Shown: positions 33,841-41,544 of the stretch, in pieces
Layout: each line of letters begins with the position of its first letter
Position numbering within the stretch: the stretch's first letter is position 1
Origin: Sulfuricurvum sp.
Lineage (GTDB): Bacteria > Campylobacterota > Campylobacteria > Campylobacterales > Sulfurimonadaceae
Direction of reading: 5' to 3'
Assembly: GCA_011391735.1 (NCBI GenBank)
Contig: JAABPY010000159.1
Coordinates: forward strand, 1-41,544
DNA length: 41,544 nt
Made by a program: the position numbers and the translations under genes
Notes under the pieces: model-generated
What the model was told of the DNA's origin: nothing
The model's input: the letters and a program-made list of their open reading frames with translations, nothing else
Databases searched by the model: none

Positions 33841-36264
33841 ATGCAACTTAGTAATTATGCCGCTTTTCCCACAACCCTCCCCGTTATTGCGGAGGATAAT
33901 CTTTTTCTCTATCCCTTTATGATTGCCCCCCTATTTTTGAGCGATGAGCAGAGTATTGCTGCTGCCGCTGAGGCGATTGACAATAACTCCCTTATCATCG
34001 TTTGTCCTGTTAAGTCTGATCATGAGGGCTCCCGTGAAGTCGATGCCATCTATGATGCAGGGGTTATTGGATCGATAATGCGTAAAGTTGTCCTCCCCGA
34101 TGGGCGGATTAAGGTGTTGTTTCAAGGGCTTGCTCGTGGACATATTGTGAGTATGGAACATGATAGTCCCCTTCGTGCAAAGGTGGATATTATCCAGTCA
34201 TTAAGCGTCAATAGCCTCAAAATGGATGCGATATTAGAAATTTTACGGGAAAAAGTGCGTGCCCTCTCTCAAGTAAGCAACTATTTTCCCCCTGATTTAC
34301 TTCGGACGATAGAGGAGAATCACGAATACAACCGTATCGTTGATCTTATCTCCAGCTCGATTAAGATGAAAAAAGAGAATGCCTATAACCTTTTCGTCGA
34401 ACGGGATCCTGAAAAACGGTTTTTGATGTTGATTGATGAGCTTATCGAAGAGACCGAGGCGAATAAACTTCAAAAAGAGATTCGTACCAAAGTTCACAGC
34501 CACATCGAAAAAGTGAATAAAGAATATTTTCTCAAAGAGCAACTCAAACAGATCCAAAAAGAGTTGGGAACCGATACGAGTCGCAATGAAGAGATCGAAG
34601 AGTTTCGCAAAAAACTCGAAGCGAAAAAAGAGAAGATGCACCCTGATGCCTACAAAGAGGCACGAAAACAACTCGATCGATTTGCTCGTATGCACCCTGA
34701 TAGTGGGGATGCGGGGATGTTGCAGACCTATTTGGAATATGTCCTTGAGATCCCTTTTGGGGAAGAGGCGAAAAAATCGCTTAATGTCCATGATGTCGAA
34801 AATCAACTCAATAAAGATCATTTTTCACTCAGAAAGCCAAAACAGCGAATTTTAGAGTATTTCTCAGTGAGAGAGTTATTGGAGCTACGGGGACAGGCGG
34901 ATAAAGAGGGGCGAGGGGCAATTTTATGTTTTGTGGGACCTCCAGGCGTCGGTAAAACCTCCTTGGCAAACTCGATTGCTACGGCATTGAAACGTCCATT
35001 AGTTCGCATCGCTTTGGGTGGCTTAGAGGATGTGAACGAATTGCGCGGTCATCGTCGTACCTACGTAGGAGCAATGCCAGGGCGTATCGTGCAGGGGGTG
35101 ATTGAAGCCAAGAAGATGAATCCGATTATCGTTTTGGATGAGATTGATAAAGTCTCTAAGTCCAATCGGGGAGATCCAACGGCGGTATTGTTGGAGATTT
35201 TAGACCCTGAACAAAATACCCATTTTAGAGATTATTATCTCAATTTTAACATTGATTTGAGTAAGGCAATTTTTATTGCTACAGCAAACGATGCAGGGCA
35301 AATTCCGGGACCTTTGCGTGATCGCATGGAGTTCATCTCGGTAAGTTCCTATACACCGCAAGAGAAGCAGGAAATTGCTAAACAGTATCTCATCCCTCAA
35401 GAGTTGAAAAAGCATGGGTTGAAAGCATCGGAGCTTAGTATCTCAAAAACCGCTTTAGCTGAAGTGATCGAAAAACATACTCGTGAAGCAGGGGTACGAA
35501 ATTTACGCCGTCGTATTGCCGATATTGTTCGTAAAACAGCGAAAAAGATTCTCGAAGATCCAGGCAGTTCCAAAGTGAGTGTAACGCTCAAAAATCTCAA
35601 AGATTTCTTGGAAAAAACTATTTTCGAAATCGAAAAAACGGATCATATTGATCGTGTCGGTGTGGTCAATGGTTTGGCGTGGACGGCAGTGGGTGGAGAT
35701 GTTCTCAAAATCGAAGCGATTCGTATCAACGGCAAAGGGACATTACAGCTTACGGGGAGTTTGGGGGATGTGATGAAAGAGTCTGCCCGTATTGCCCTTT
35801 CGGTCGTCAAAACCCTTATTGACAGTGGGAAACTTAGTGTCGATCATGCGATTATCCCTCTCAATTCTACTGAGCGTGAGGGGAATCTCAAAGTCGATGT
35901 GAGTGAGGTGTACAAACGGTTTGATCTTCATATTCACGTTCCTGATGGGGCGACACCCAAAGATGGTCCCAGTGCTGGAATCGCAATGTGTACGGTTATC
36001 GCTTCTATTCTAACAGATAAAAAGGTGCGTGCCGACATCGCAATGACAGGAGAAGTCTCTTTGACAGGGAATGTCCTCCCTATTGGCGGACTTAAAGAGA
36101 AGCTGATTGCGGCGCACCGTGCAGGGATGAAGCTTGCCCTTATCCCCCAAAAGAATTACGATCGTGATTTGGTGGATATTCCTGATGAGGTGAAAAACGC
36201 TGTTGAAATACGGGGTGTTAGCCGTATCGAAGAGGTTCTCAAAGCTCTTTTAATCGACGAATAA
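33841..36264 (+). CDS. lon: ATP-dependent protease Lon
   Basis: Cytosolic hexameric AAA+ serine protease that degrades misfolded and regulatory proteins, 807 aa. The N-terminal substrate-binding domain (LPVIAEDNLFLYPFMIAPLFL) leads into a coiled helical region, then the ATPase domain with Walker A GPPGVGKTS (about residue 365) and Walker B IIVLDEIDK. The protease domain has the catalytic Ser in DGPSAG (about 708) and Lys in GGLKEKLIAAHRAG (about 750). All elements are intact. The 3' end overlaps convergent tilS by 26 bases. Confidence 0.97.
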   Translation: MQLSNYAAFPTTLPVIAEDNLFLYPFMIAPLFLSDEQSIAAAAEAIDNNSLIIVCPVKSDHEGSREVDAIYDAGVIGSIMRKVVLPDGRIKVLFQGLARGHIVSMEHDSPLRAKVDIIQSLSVNSLKMDAILEILREKVRALSQVSNYFPPDLLRTIEENHEYNRIVDLISSSIKMKKENAYNLFVERDPEKRFLMLIDELIEETEANKLQKEIRTKVHSHIEKVNKEYFLKEQLKQIQKELGTDTSRNEEIEEFRKKLEAKKEKMHPDAYKEARKQLDRFARMHPDSGDAGMLQTYLEYVLEIPFGEEAKKSLNVHDVENQLNKDHFSLRKPKQRILEYFSVRELLELRGQADKEGRGAILCFVGPPGVGKTSLANSIATALKRPLVRIALGGLEDVNELRGHRRTYVGAMPGRIVQGVIEAKKMNPIIVLDEIDKVSKSNRGDPTAVLLEILDPEQNTHFRDYYLNFNIDLSKAIFIATANDAGQIPGPLRDRMEFISVSSYTPQEKQEIAKQYLIPQELKKHGLKASELSISKTALAEVIEKHTREAGVRNLRRRIADIVRKTAKKILEDPGSSKVSVTLKNLKDFLEKTIFEIEKTDHIDRVGVVNGLAWTAVGGDVLKIEAIRINGKGTLQLTGSLGDVMKESARIALSVVKTLIDSGKLSVDHAIIPLNSTEREGNLKVDVSEVYKRFDLHIHVPDGATPKDGPSAGIAMCTVIASILTDKKVRADIAMTGEVSLTGNVLPIGGLKEKLIAAHRAGMKLALIPQKNYDRDLVDIPDEVKNAVEIRGVSRIEEVLKALLIDE

Positions 36265-37249
36265 CGGTATAGGCTTCAGGGGAACTGTAAAGGTATCCCC
36301 GTATTTTAGGGTGAATTTTGAATTTTCTACACGCTTCTTTGAACTCTTTGTCCATTGTGACAGTGGGGATAGTGGGAGCGATAAATGTATAGTTCTCTTC
36401 GATTACGACGATGTATTTTCGTCCGATTACACACCATTTCTCTTTCTTTAAGACCTCTTTCTCGTTTGCACTCATCACATTTCCAAGCCGTTTAACCATT
36501 TTATCAATACCGTAGAGTAGAGAACGGAGTGTTTTTGGATTTTTGGCATAATAAAGCTCCTTGAAGTGTTCAAAATGAAGCGTCTCAATCATCCCCTCAC
36601 AGTCTTCGTCAAGATAGGTGAAACTACGTCGTAACCCTTGCGCATATTCACGTATGAGAGGAGTGCTGTAGTTTTTGCGAAAACGGTTGCGAGTATAACG
36701 CTCATCAGCATTGCTCTCGTCGATAAAATGTTTGTGGCAATGTTCGTGTAGATACGCCTCTATTTCGTCGCGTGTGTGTTGGAGAAGGGGGCGCAGAATC
36801 GTGAAATCCTCTTTGACATCAAGAGAACGAATTCCCATCATTTCAGGAAGACCAGCTCCGCGCGTCAACTGCATCAACATCCATTCAAGACGGTCATTGA
36901 GCTGATGGGCGGTGAGAAGATAGGTGTAGTTACCTGTTTTCATCAACGACTCAAAAAAACTATGCCGCTCTTCCCTCGCACGATGTTCGAAGTTGGAACC
37001 GTTAAGGTGACAGGAGTGGAGTAAACACTCTAAGTGATATTTATGGGCAAGCGTTTGGGCATTTTGGGCTTCATCATCGCTGGTGGAGCGTGTATTATAA
37101 TTGACGTGGGCTATATCGAATGGGATGTTGTTTTCAATGAGGAGATGGAATAGGGCAGTGGAATCGACTCCACCGGAAAAAGCGAGGAGAGATTTTCCCT
37201 CTCGGAGGAGGTTTAGGTGGAGGAGGTTAGGCATGGTGGAATGTGTCAT
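36239..37249 (-). CDS. tilS: tRNA(Ile)-lysidine synthase
   Basis: Modifies C34 of the CAU-anticodon isoleucine tRNA to lysidine so that it reads AUA. The PP-loop SGGVDSTALFHLL and the following HVNYNTRSTSDDEAQ and TAHQLNDRLEWMLMQLTRGAGLPEMMG segments are intact and typical. From the ATG at 37249 the protein is 336 aa, with a shorter C-terminal part than E. coli. The ORF track's start at 37303 lies inside the neighbouring Abi-like gene. The start has a GGGGAG site at rather long spacing, so it is uncertain. It overlaps lon tail to tail. Confidence 0.93.
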   Translation of the reverse strand: MTHSTMPNLLHLNLLREGKSLLAFSGGVDSTALFHLLIENNIPFDIAHVNYNTRSTSDDEAQNAQTLAHKYHLECLLHSCHLNGSNFEHRAREERHSFFESLMKTGNYTYLLTAHQLNDRLEWMLMQLTRGAGLPEMMGIRSLDVKEDFTILRPLLQHTRDEIEAYLHEHCHKHFIDESNADERYTRNRFRKNYSTPLIREYAQGLRRSFTYLDEDCEGMIETLHFEHFKELYYAKNPKTLRSLLYGIDKMVKRLGNVMSANEKEVLKKEKWCVIGRKYIVVIEENYTFIAPTIPTVTMDKEFKEACRKFKIHPKIRGYLYSSPEAYTVIRRLKEL

Positions 37250-37256
37250 TTTCAGA

Positions 37257-37880
37257 TTATTCTCCCCGATTGAGCTGTTTTGAAAAAGTATAAATTCCAT
37301 CATTTAAAAAGCTAAGAATCTCATCCATATCGTTTTGTATCGTGTTAAACTCTTCTTTATATATAATTTTTTCAAAATGAAAAACTCTGTTTCGAAATTT
37401 GCGGATATGGTTTAGCTTTTTATTTATATAATCTCTTGTGATGAGTTTTTTTTCTTTATTTGGAAGATTTGAAAAAATGCTTTTTATTGCTTTTATTCGC
37501 ATGGTTTGCGAATAGGAATTTCTAAAAAGTGCTGTCCAAAAACCAAAGCTTAACTCAGAGATTATTTGATCTGACGTTACAATTTTATTGGCTAATAGAA
37601 CTCTTTTTTTTACCTCTTCTATCTTTTTGAGTGAATCAGGATGTAAAAACTCACTGTTTAACCAATCTGCGCCAAATTCACTTTTGAAATAGGTGTCAAT
37701 AGAATTTCTTAAACTAATTTCGAGTATGGCAAGCGGGATATAATACTCTTTTGATTGTTTTAAATTTTGTCTGTATTCCTCAAAATTATCATAGGCGTTT
37801 AGCCGTATACTCGAAAAATACCTATTTTTTAAAGTGTCATCCAACTTGACTTCCTTTTTACATTCCGTTATAATTTTCAC
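37257..37880 (-). CDS. Abi-like (abortive infection type) HEPN-domain protein
   Basis: 207 aa, helical throughout. It shows the pattern of the Abi-like family: SSIRLNAYDNFEEYRQNLKQSKEYYIPLAILEISLRNSIDTYF near the start, ISELSFGFWTALFRNSY in the middle, and LNHIRKFRNRVFHFEKI near the end. The last holds an R-x4-H arrangement (RNRVFH), the RNase signature of HEPN domains. Such proteins are often phage-defence or toxin-like RNases; activity here is inference. The gene is much more AT-rich than its neighbours (two 60-base samples gave 23% and 28% GC), which suggests acquisition. The GTG start has no ribosome site; a TTG at 37844 follows AAGGAAG and is a serious alternative. It lies between tilS and rimO. 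Confidence 0.8.
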   Translation of the reverse strand: MKIITECKKEVKLDDTLKNRYFSSIRLNAYDNFEEYRQNLKQSKEYYIPLAILEISLRNSIDTYFKSEFGADWLNSEFLHPDSLKKIEEVKKRVLLANKIVTSDQIISELSFGFWTALFRNSYSQTMRIKAIKSIFSNLPNKEKKLITRDYINKKLNHIRKFRNRVFHFEKIIYKEEFNTIQNDMDEILSFLNDGIYTFSKQLNRGE

Positions 37881-37898
37881 ATGGCGCCCAGTAAGTCT

Positions 37899-38018
37899 TT
37901 ATCCATTGAGGTAAAGCTTGGGACTCTTTCTTCGGTATTTTTGCTTTCCATGTAGATATGCTTCATTACTTGCAAATACTTTTATATTCTGAAACAAACT
38001 ATATTCACTATATTTCAT
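37899..38018 (-). CDS. Small ORF upstream of the Abi-like gene
   Basis: A 39-codon frame, too short for the ORF track, reads MKYSEYSLFQNIKVFASNEA then LHGKQKYRRKSPKLYLNG. It ends 18 bases before the GTG of the Abi-like gene on the same strand. No family is recognised and no ribosome site precedes it. It could be a leader peptide, a small partner of the Abi-like protein, or the remnant of a larger gene. Otherwise the 37881-38039 spacer holds nothing recognisable. Confidence 0.3.
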   Translation of the reverse strand: MKYSEYSLFQNIKVFASNEAYLHGKQKYRRKSPKLYLNG

Positions 38019-38039
38019 TGTTAATTCAGAAATGAAATT

Positions 38040-39356
38040 TTAAACCTCTCCCACAATCGTCGCCAACAAATGATTTCCCGAAAGTTCCGTCATACGCGCG
38101 CGATAGATTTTCCCGTAGCTAAGTTCTTCTTCGATTTCACGATCATTGACATAGATTTCCCCATCAACATCAGGTGTCCAATTCAAAGCTCTGGCACTTA
38201 GGAGAAATTCGTGTTCATCACTTTCTCCGTCGATTACGAGGAGTATTTCGGTGCCGAGGAGTTTTTGTAAACTTTCGATTTCAATCTCAGACGCAATTTT
38301 CCCCAATTTTTTGGCACGGGCATTGATGGCTTTTGTTGGGATTTTATCCTCCATCGTATAGGCACTTGTCCCCTCTTCATCGGAGTAGCTAAAGACGTTG
38401 AGGCGATCAAAGCCAAAGGTAGCAGCGAACTCTGCCATCTCGTTGAACATCTCTTCCGTTTCGTGAGGATGTCCGACGATGAAGCTCGTGCGAATAAAGG
38501 CATTGGGGAGGGCTTTCATGGCATTGAGAAGTTCAAGGGTTTTGGCTTTTCCGAATCCCCGTTTCATAATTTTGAGCATCTCATCATTGATGTGCTGGAT
38601 GGGCATATCGAAATAGTTATGAAAGATGGGGGAATCCCCGATGGCTTTGATGAGTTTTAGGGTTGTAGTTGAGGGGTAAAGGTACAAAATACGGGCACTT
38701 TTAACCCCCTCGATGAGTTCAATTCGCTTGATAAGGTGGATGAGTCCATCAGGGATATTTTGGTCACGCAGATACGAACTAGAGTCTTGGGAGACGAAAC
38801 TAAAGTCATAATATCCTTTGGCAACCAGTCCCTCTACCTCTTTCGCGATACTGTCGAGATTTCGAGAGTTAAGTTTCCCTTTGAAGGAGGGGATGGCGCA
38901 AAAACTACACGTTTGGTTGCACCCTTCGGAGAGTTTGATATAGGCGTGGTAGGTTGAACCCGTAACTACTCGCTCGGCACCGTCGATGAGGTAGACTTCG
39001 GGGGTAAAACGGCTTTGTTTGAGGGCTAGAAGTTCATCAATTTTGTCATAATCGCCTACCCCTGTAAAAATATCGACCTCTTTAAGCTCTTGGGAAAGCT
39101 CCTCTTTATATCGTTCAGAAAGACACCCTGCCATCACGAGAACGGAATCTTTTTTGCGCCCTGCATCGAGGTTGAAAATCGTATTGAGAGATTCTTGTTT
39201 TGCCGCATCAATAAATCCGCAGGTATTGACGATGATAACATCCGCTTCGGTACTAGTATCGGTCATTTCATAATTTTGGAGTCGTCCCAGCATCACCTCA
39301 GTATCGACGAGATTTTTGGTACAGCCGAGAGAGACGATATGGAGTTTTTTGGACAT
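38040..39356 (-). CDS. rimO: Ribosomal protein S12 methylthiotransferase RimO
   Basis: Radical-SAM enzyme that adds a methylthio group to an Asp of ribosomal protein S12. The UPF0004 domain has its cysteines in SLGCTKNLVDTE, VNTCGFIDAAKQES and MAGCLSERY. The radical-SAM triad is CNQTCSFC at about residue 145, and a TRAM domain closes the protein. VNTCGFIDAAKQE separates RimO from MiaB. The ORF track starts ten codons too early; the ATG at 39356 follows AAGG and gives 438 aa. It is divergent from the following flavoprotein gene. Confidence 0.95.
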   Translation of the reverse strand: MSKKLHIVSLGCTKNLVDTEVMLGRLQNYEMTDTSTEADVIIVNTCGFIDAAKQESLNTIFNLDAGRKKDSVLVMAGCLSERYKEELSQELKEVDIFTGVGDYDKIDELLALKQSRFTPEVYLIDGAERVVTGSTYHAYIKLSEGCNQTCSFCAIPSFKGKLNSRNLDSIAKEVEGLVAKGYYDFSFVSQDSSSYLRDQNIPDGLIHLIKRIELIEGVKSARILYLYPSTTTLKLIKAIGDSPIFHNYFDMPIQHINDEMLKIMKRGFGKAKTLELLNAMKALPNAFIRTSFIVGHPHETEEMFNEMAEFAATFGFDRLNVFSYSDEEGTSAYTMEDKIPTKAINARAKKLGKIASEIEIESLQKLLGTEILLVIDGESDEHEFLLSARALNWTPDVDGEIYVNDREIEEELSYGKIYRARMTELSGNHLLATIVGEV

Positions 39357-39419
39357 AAGTAACCTTGATAAATATAGTGATGCCATTATATCAAAGTCAG
39401 TTTTGGATAGACTTTTGTT

Positions 39420-40580
39420 ATGAAACTTAATTATGATATTCTTATTCTAGGTGCGGGTGCGAGTGGGCTTATGTGTGCGGCGCAGCTGGCTGAAAAAACC
39501 GATCTGAAAATTGCTCTAGTGGAGGGCAATTCCCGACCTGCCTTAAAGCTCAAAGCATCGGGTGGAGGGAAGTGTAATCTCACCAATGTGAACGTGGATG
39601 AGAACCATTTTTTAGGGGATGAAACCCTCGTTCACACCGCATTAAATGTTTTTCCGCAAAAAGCCCTTTTGGACTATTTTCACAATGGCGGGCTTCGTCC
39701 TGTGATTCGTAAAGAGCAGTACTACTTTTGTCCGAAAAGTTCTGATGAGGTGATTTCGATTCTCCTTGGAAAATCGCGCGGGGCTGATCTCCTTTTAGGG
39801 ACTAAAATTCTTTCCGTAAGTGGAAATGACCCTTTTAAAGTGACAACGGATAAAGGGGTATTTACGGCGAAAAAAGTGGTGGTAGCGACGGGAGGAGCAA
39901 GTTACAAAGAGCTGGGAGCAAGTGATATTGGTCTACAAATTGCTCAAGAATACGGGATAAGAACAGTCCCCTTTTCCCCTGCACTAGTAGGGTTGACCCT
40001 TCAGCCCAAAGAGTTTTGGATGAAAGAACTTAGTGGGATTAGTTTTCCTGCTCGGATTCGTGTGGGTACAAAACTACTGGAAGAAGATTTGCTCTTTGCC
40101 CACAAAGGGATCAGCGGCCCTGTAGTGCTGTCTGCATCGCTATATTGGTTCAAAGGGGAGATAGAGATTGATTTTTGTCCCGATCTTGATCTTCAAAAGC
40201 TGTTGAGTGAAAAAAAACTCCTTAGTACCGCCTTGCCATTGCCTAAACGTTTTACGAAAGTATTTTTGGACTCAATTGCGTTGGAGGACAAACCGTGTAA
40301 TCGTCTAAACAATGAGGAGCGTGAAAAACTTCTTCAACTTCAAGCGTATAAAATGGCTCCATCGGGGAACTTCGGATTGAGTAAAGCGGAAGTGTGTCGT
40401 GGGGGGGTAGCGAGTGAGGAAATTGATCCCATAACGATGGAGAGTAAAAAAGTTCAAGGATTGTATTTTATTGGAGAGTGTGTTGATGTAACCGGAGAAC
40501 TTGGTGGGTATAACTTCCAATGGGCGTTTAGTTCAGCGGTGGTGTGCTCTACTGCCATCCAAAATCTTTATAAAAGCTAA
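39420..40580 (+). CDS. HI0933/BaiN-family NAD(P)/FAD-dependent oxidoreductase
   Basis: A 386-aa flavoprotein. The N-terminal FAD-binding motif ILGAGASGLMCAAQLAE is followed by the family hallmark KASGGGKCNLTN. VVVATGGASYKELGASDIGLQIA and, near the end, GLYFIGECVDVTGELGGYNFQWAFSSA complete the family signature. The reaction is unknown for most members. No good ribosome site precedes the ATG. The next gene begins 9 nt after its stop with a strong site, so the two probably share a transcript; both are flavin oxidoreductases. Confidence 0.9.
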   Translation: MKLNYDILILGAGASGLMCAAQLAEKTDLKIALVEGNSRPALKLKASGGGKCNLTNVNVDENHFLGDETLVHTALNVFPQKALLDYFHNGGLRPVIRKEQYYFCPKSSDEVISILLGKSRGADLLLGTKILSVSGNDPFKVTTDKGVFTAKKVVVATGGASYKELGASDIGLQIAQEYGIRTVPFSPALVGLTLQPKEFWMKELSGISFPARIRVGTKLLEEDLLFAHKGISGPVVLSASLYWFKGEIEIDFCPDLDLQKLLSEKKLLSTALPLPKRFTKVFLDSIALEDKPCNRLNNEEREKLLQLQAYKMAPSGNFGLSKAEVCRGGVASEEIDPITMESKKVQGLYFIGECVDVTGELGGYNFQWAFSSAVVCSTAIQNLYKS

Positions 40581-40589
40581 GGAGTGACA

Positions 40590-41544
40590 ATGCAACGTAA
40601 ACGTGTCGTAATAGTGGGCGGAGGATATGCAGGGGTAGAAGCTCTGAAGGTGCTTGCAACGTCAGGATTGTGCGATGTTGTACTGATCGATCAACACCCC
40701 TACCATTATCTCCAAACCGACGTGTATGAGCTGATCGCCAATGAGTGCTCTATGACCCGTGTTACGATTGATTTGGTTGCGTTATGTATGAGCTACGGTA
40801 AGCATGTTAGCTATATCAAAGATACCATCCGTGAGATTGATTTTGATGTCAAGCATATTGTGGGGCAAAATTCAGGGCATTCGTATGATTATCTGCTCGT
40901 CTGCACGGGAAGCCGTACGGCGTACAATGGTGCTACTGAGGGGTTACGGGAATATTCGCATGGGGTGAAAACATTGCCGAGCGCTTTGACGTTTAAGCAG
41001 CAGTTTGAACAGCGGCTTTATGAGAGGATGGAGAGTGAGGGGGGATGGTGCAGTGAACCTTTTAATGTGGTTATCGGAGGAGGGGGGCTTAGCGGTGTTG
41101 AAATCGCGGCGGAGATGGCGCATTATATTCGTGTGTTTCACCAAGATAATACCCTTACGTGCGACAATATCCATATTTTTTTGATTATTCCCCATGAATT
41201 TGTTTTGGAGGGGATGGAGCCTTATCTCATCAACCAAGCAACGAAACGGCTTTTGAAACTTGGGGTGAAGATACTCAACCACTCACGTATCACTTCCGTC
41301 GAAGAGCACACTTTGATTTTGAATCACAAAGAGAAAATTTATTTTGATTTTATGATTTTTACGGGGGGGATTATCGCCTCTACGCTCACAGCAGGGATGG
41401 ATGTTCCTAAAAATAAAAAATCGCAACTGGTGGTGGATGAATATCTCGCTGTTTCACGATATGAAGGGGTGTTTGCAGCAGGTGATATTGCACAGCTTCA
41501 TGACAAAGAGAGAAAAATGCTCCCCCCTACAGCGCAAACAGCAG
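40590..41544 (+). CDS. NAD(P)/FAD oxidoreductase, NDH-2-like (cut by window end)
   Basis: Absent from the ORF track because it has no stop in the window. The ATG at 40590 follows AAGGAGTGACA. 318 codons are visible. FAD-binding VVIVGGGYAGVEALKVL is at the N-terminus. DYLLVCTGSRTAYNG follows, then a second dinucleotide-binding motif VVIGGGGLSGVEIAAEM, and near the window end GVFAAGDIAQL with LPPTAQTA, the pattern of type II NADH dehydrogenases, which pass electrons from NADH to quinone without pumping protons. If that holds, it gives the cell an NADH entry point separate from complex I. The membrane-binding C-terminus lies outside the window, and a related sulfide:quinone oxidoreductase-type function cannot be excluded. 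Confidence 0.85.
   Translation, partial: MQRKRVVIVGGGYAGVEALKVLATSGLCDVVLIDQHPYHYLQTDVYELIANECSMTRVTIDLVALCMSYGKHVSYIKDTIREIDFDVKHIVGQNSGHSYDYLLVCTGSRTAYNGATEGLREYSHGVKTLPSALTFKQQFEQRLYERMESEGGWCSEPFNVVIGGGGLSGVEIAAEMAHYIRVFHQDNTLTCDNIHIFLIIPHEFVLEGMEPYLINQATKRLLKLGVKILNHSRITSVEEHTLILNHKEKIYFDFMIFTGGIIASTLTAGMDVPKNKKSQLVVDEYLAVSRYEGVFAAGDIAQLHDKERKMLPPTAQTA

Noticed and set aside
34297-34821. 174-aa minus-strand ORF opposite lon
   Set aside because: Its Phe/Leu/Ile-rich translation comes from reading Lys/Glu-rich coiled-coil codons of lon backwards. There is no start signal.
36239-36264. The 26-base overlap of lon and tilS as a sequencing error
   Set aside because: Both reading frames are intact to plausible C-termini, and short tail-to-tail overlaps are common in compact genomes.
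40944-41282. 112-aa minus-strand ORF at the right end
   Set aside because: It is antisense to the NDH-2-like gene, which shows clear dinucleotide-binding motifs in the plus frame.
41365-41372. G run in the NDH-2-like gene as a phase-variation tract
   Set aside because: It has only about seven G within a conserved T-G-G motif region and the frame continues normally, so it is probably just coding for Gly residues.

Overview
This window looks like a chromosomal segment from a Campylobacterota (Epsilonproteobacteria) bacterium. A free-living Sulfuricurvum/Sulfurimonas-type organism is my inference from gene content and order; I could not run a search. The clues are a nuo operon running straight into pflA, two consecutive NuoG subunits, a MqnP-type prenyltransferase (futalosine menaquinone route), an HP0268-type small protein beside miaB, a fliW-bamD-lon neighbourhood, and a single XerH-type recombinase. 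Genes are tightly packed, with many 1-4 nt start/stop overlaps. No gene-free stretch exceeds 300 bases.

Layout. 1-10538: the distal half of a complex I operon, namely the 3' end of one nuoG, a full second nuoG, then nuoHIJKLMN. 10559-12898: the flagellar motor protein gene pflA. 12869-14230: a DUF4143-type AAA ATPase gene with its own promoter, inserted between pflA and miaA and bracketed by a perfect 29-bp direct repeat. 14206-17063: miaA (minus), then mqnP with two coupled small genes. 17066-17326: a decayed ORF tail and tRNA-Arg(GCG). 17377-18235: rsfS and nadD (minus). 18317-22084: gap-pgk-tpiA-fabI. 22093-22494: a BrnT toxin gene broken by internal loss, with an intact BrnA-like antitoxin gene. 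22511-24454: a lipoprotein gene with a G8 tract, and a major porin with a clear terminator. 24480-26560: a lone DppB-type permease, apparently leaderless, convergent with nusA. 26726-31830: HP0268-like gene, miaB, DUF374 acyltransferase, xerH and three coupled genes that look like a PilM/PilN/PilO-type inner-membrane set. 31838-32984: proC and fliW (minus). 33105-36264: bamD and lon. 36239-37249: tilS (minus). 37257-38018: an AT-rich Abi-like HEPN gene with a tiny upstream ORF. 38040-39356: rimO (minus). 39420-41544: an HI0933-type flavoprotein and the start of an NDH-2-type dehydrogenase, cut by the window end.

How it fits together. Most of the window is housekeeping: respiration (Nuo, quinone biosynthesis, NDH-2), central carbon metabolism, tRNA and ribosome modification (MiaA, MiaB, TilS, RimO, RsfS), and envelope and flagellum (BamD, PflA, FliW, porin). 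The accessory signal is concentrated in small islands placed exactly between conserved genes: the repeat-flanked ATPase, the eroded brnTA pair, and the Abi-like gene. The poorly understood conserved part is the three-gene PilMNO-like set behind xerH.
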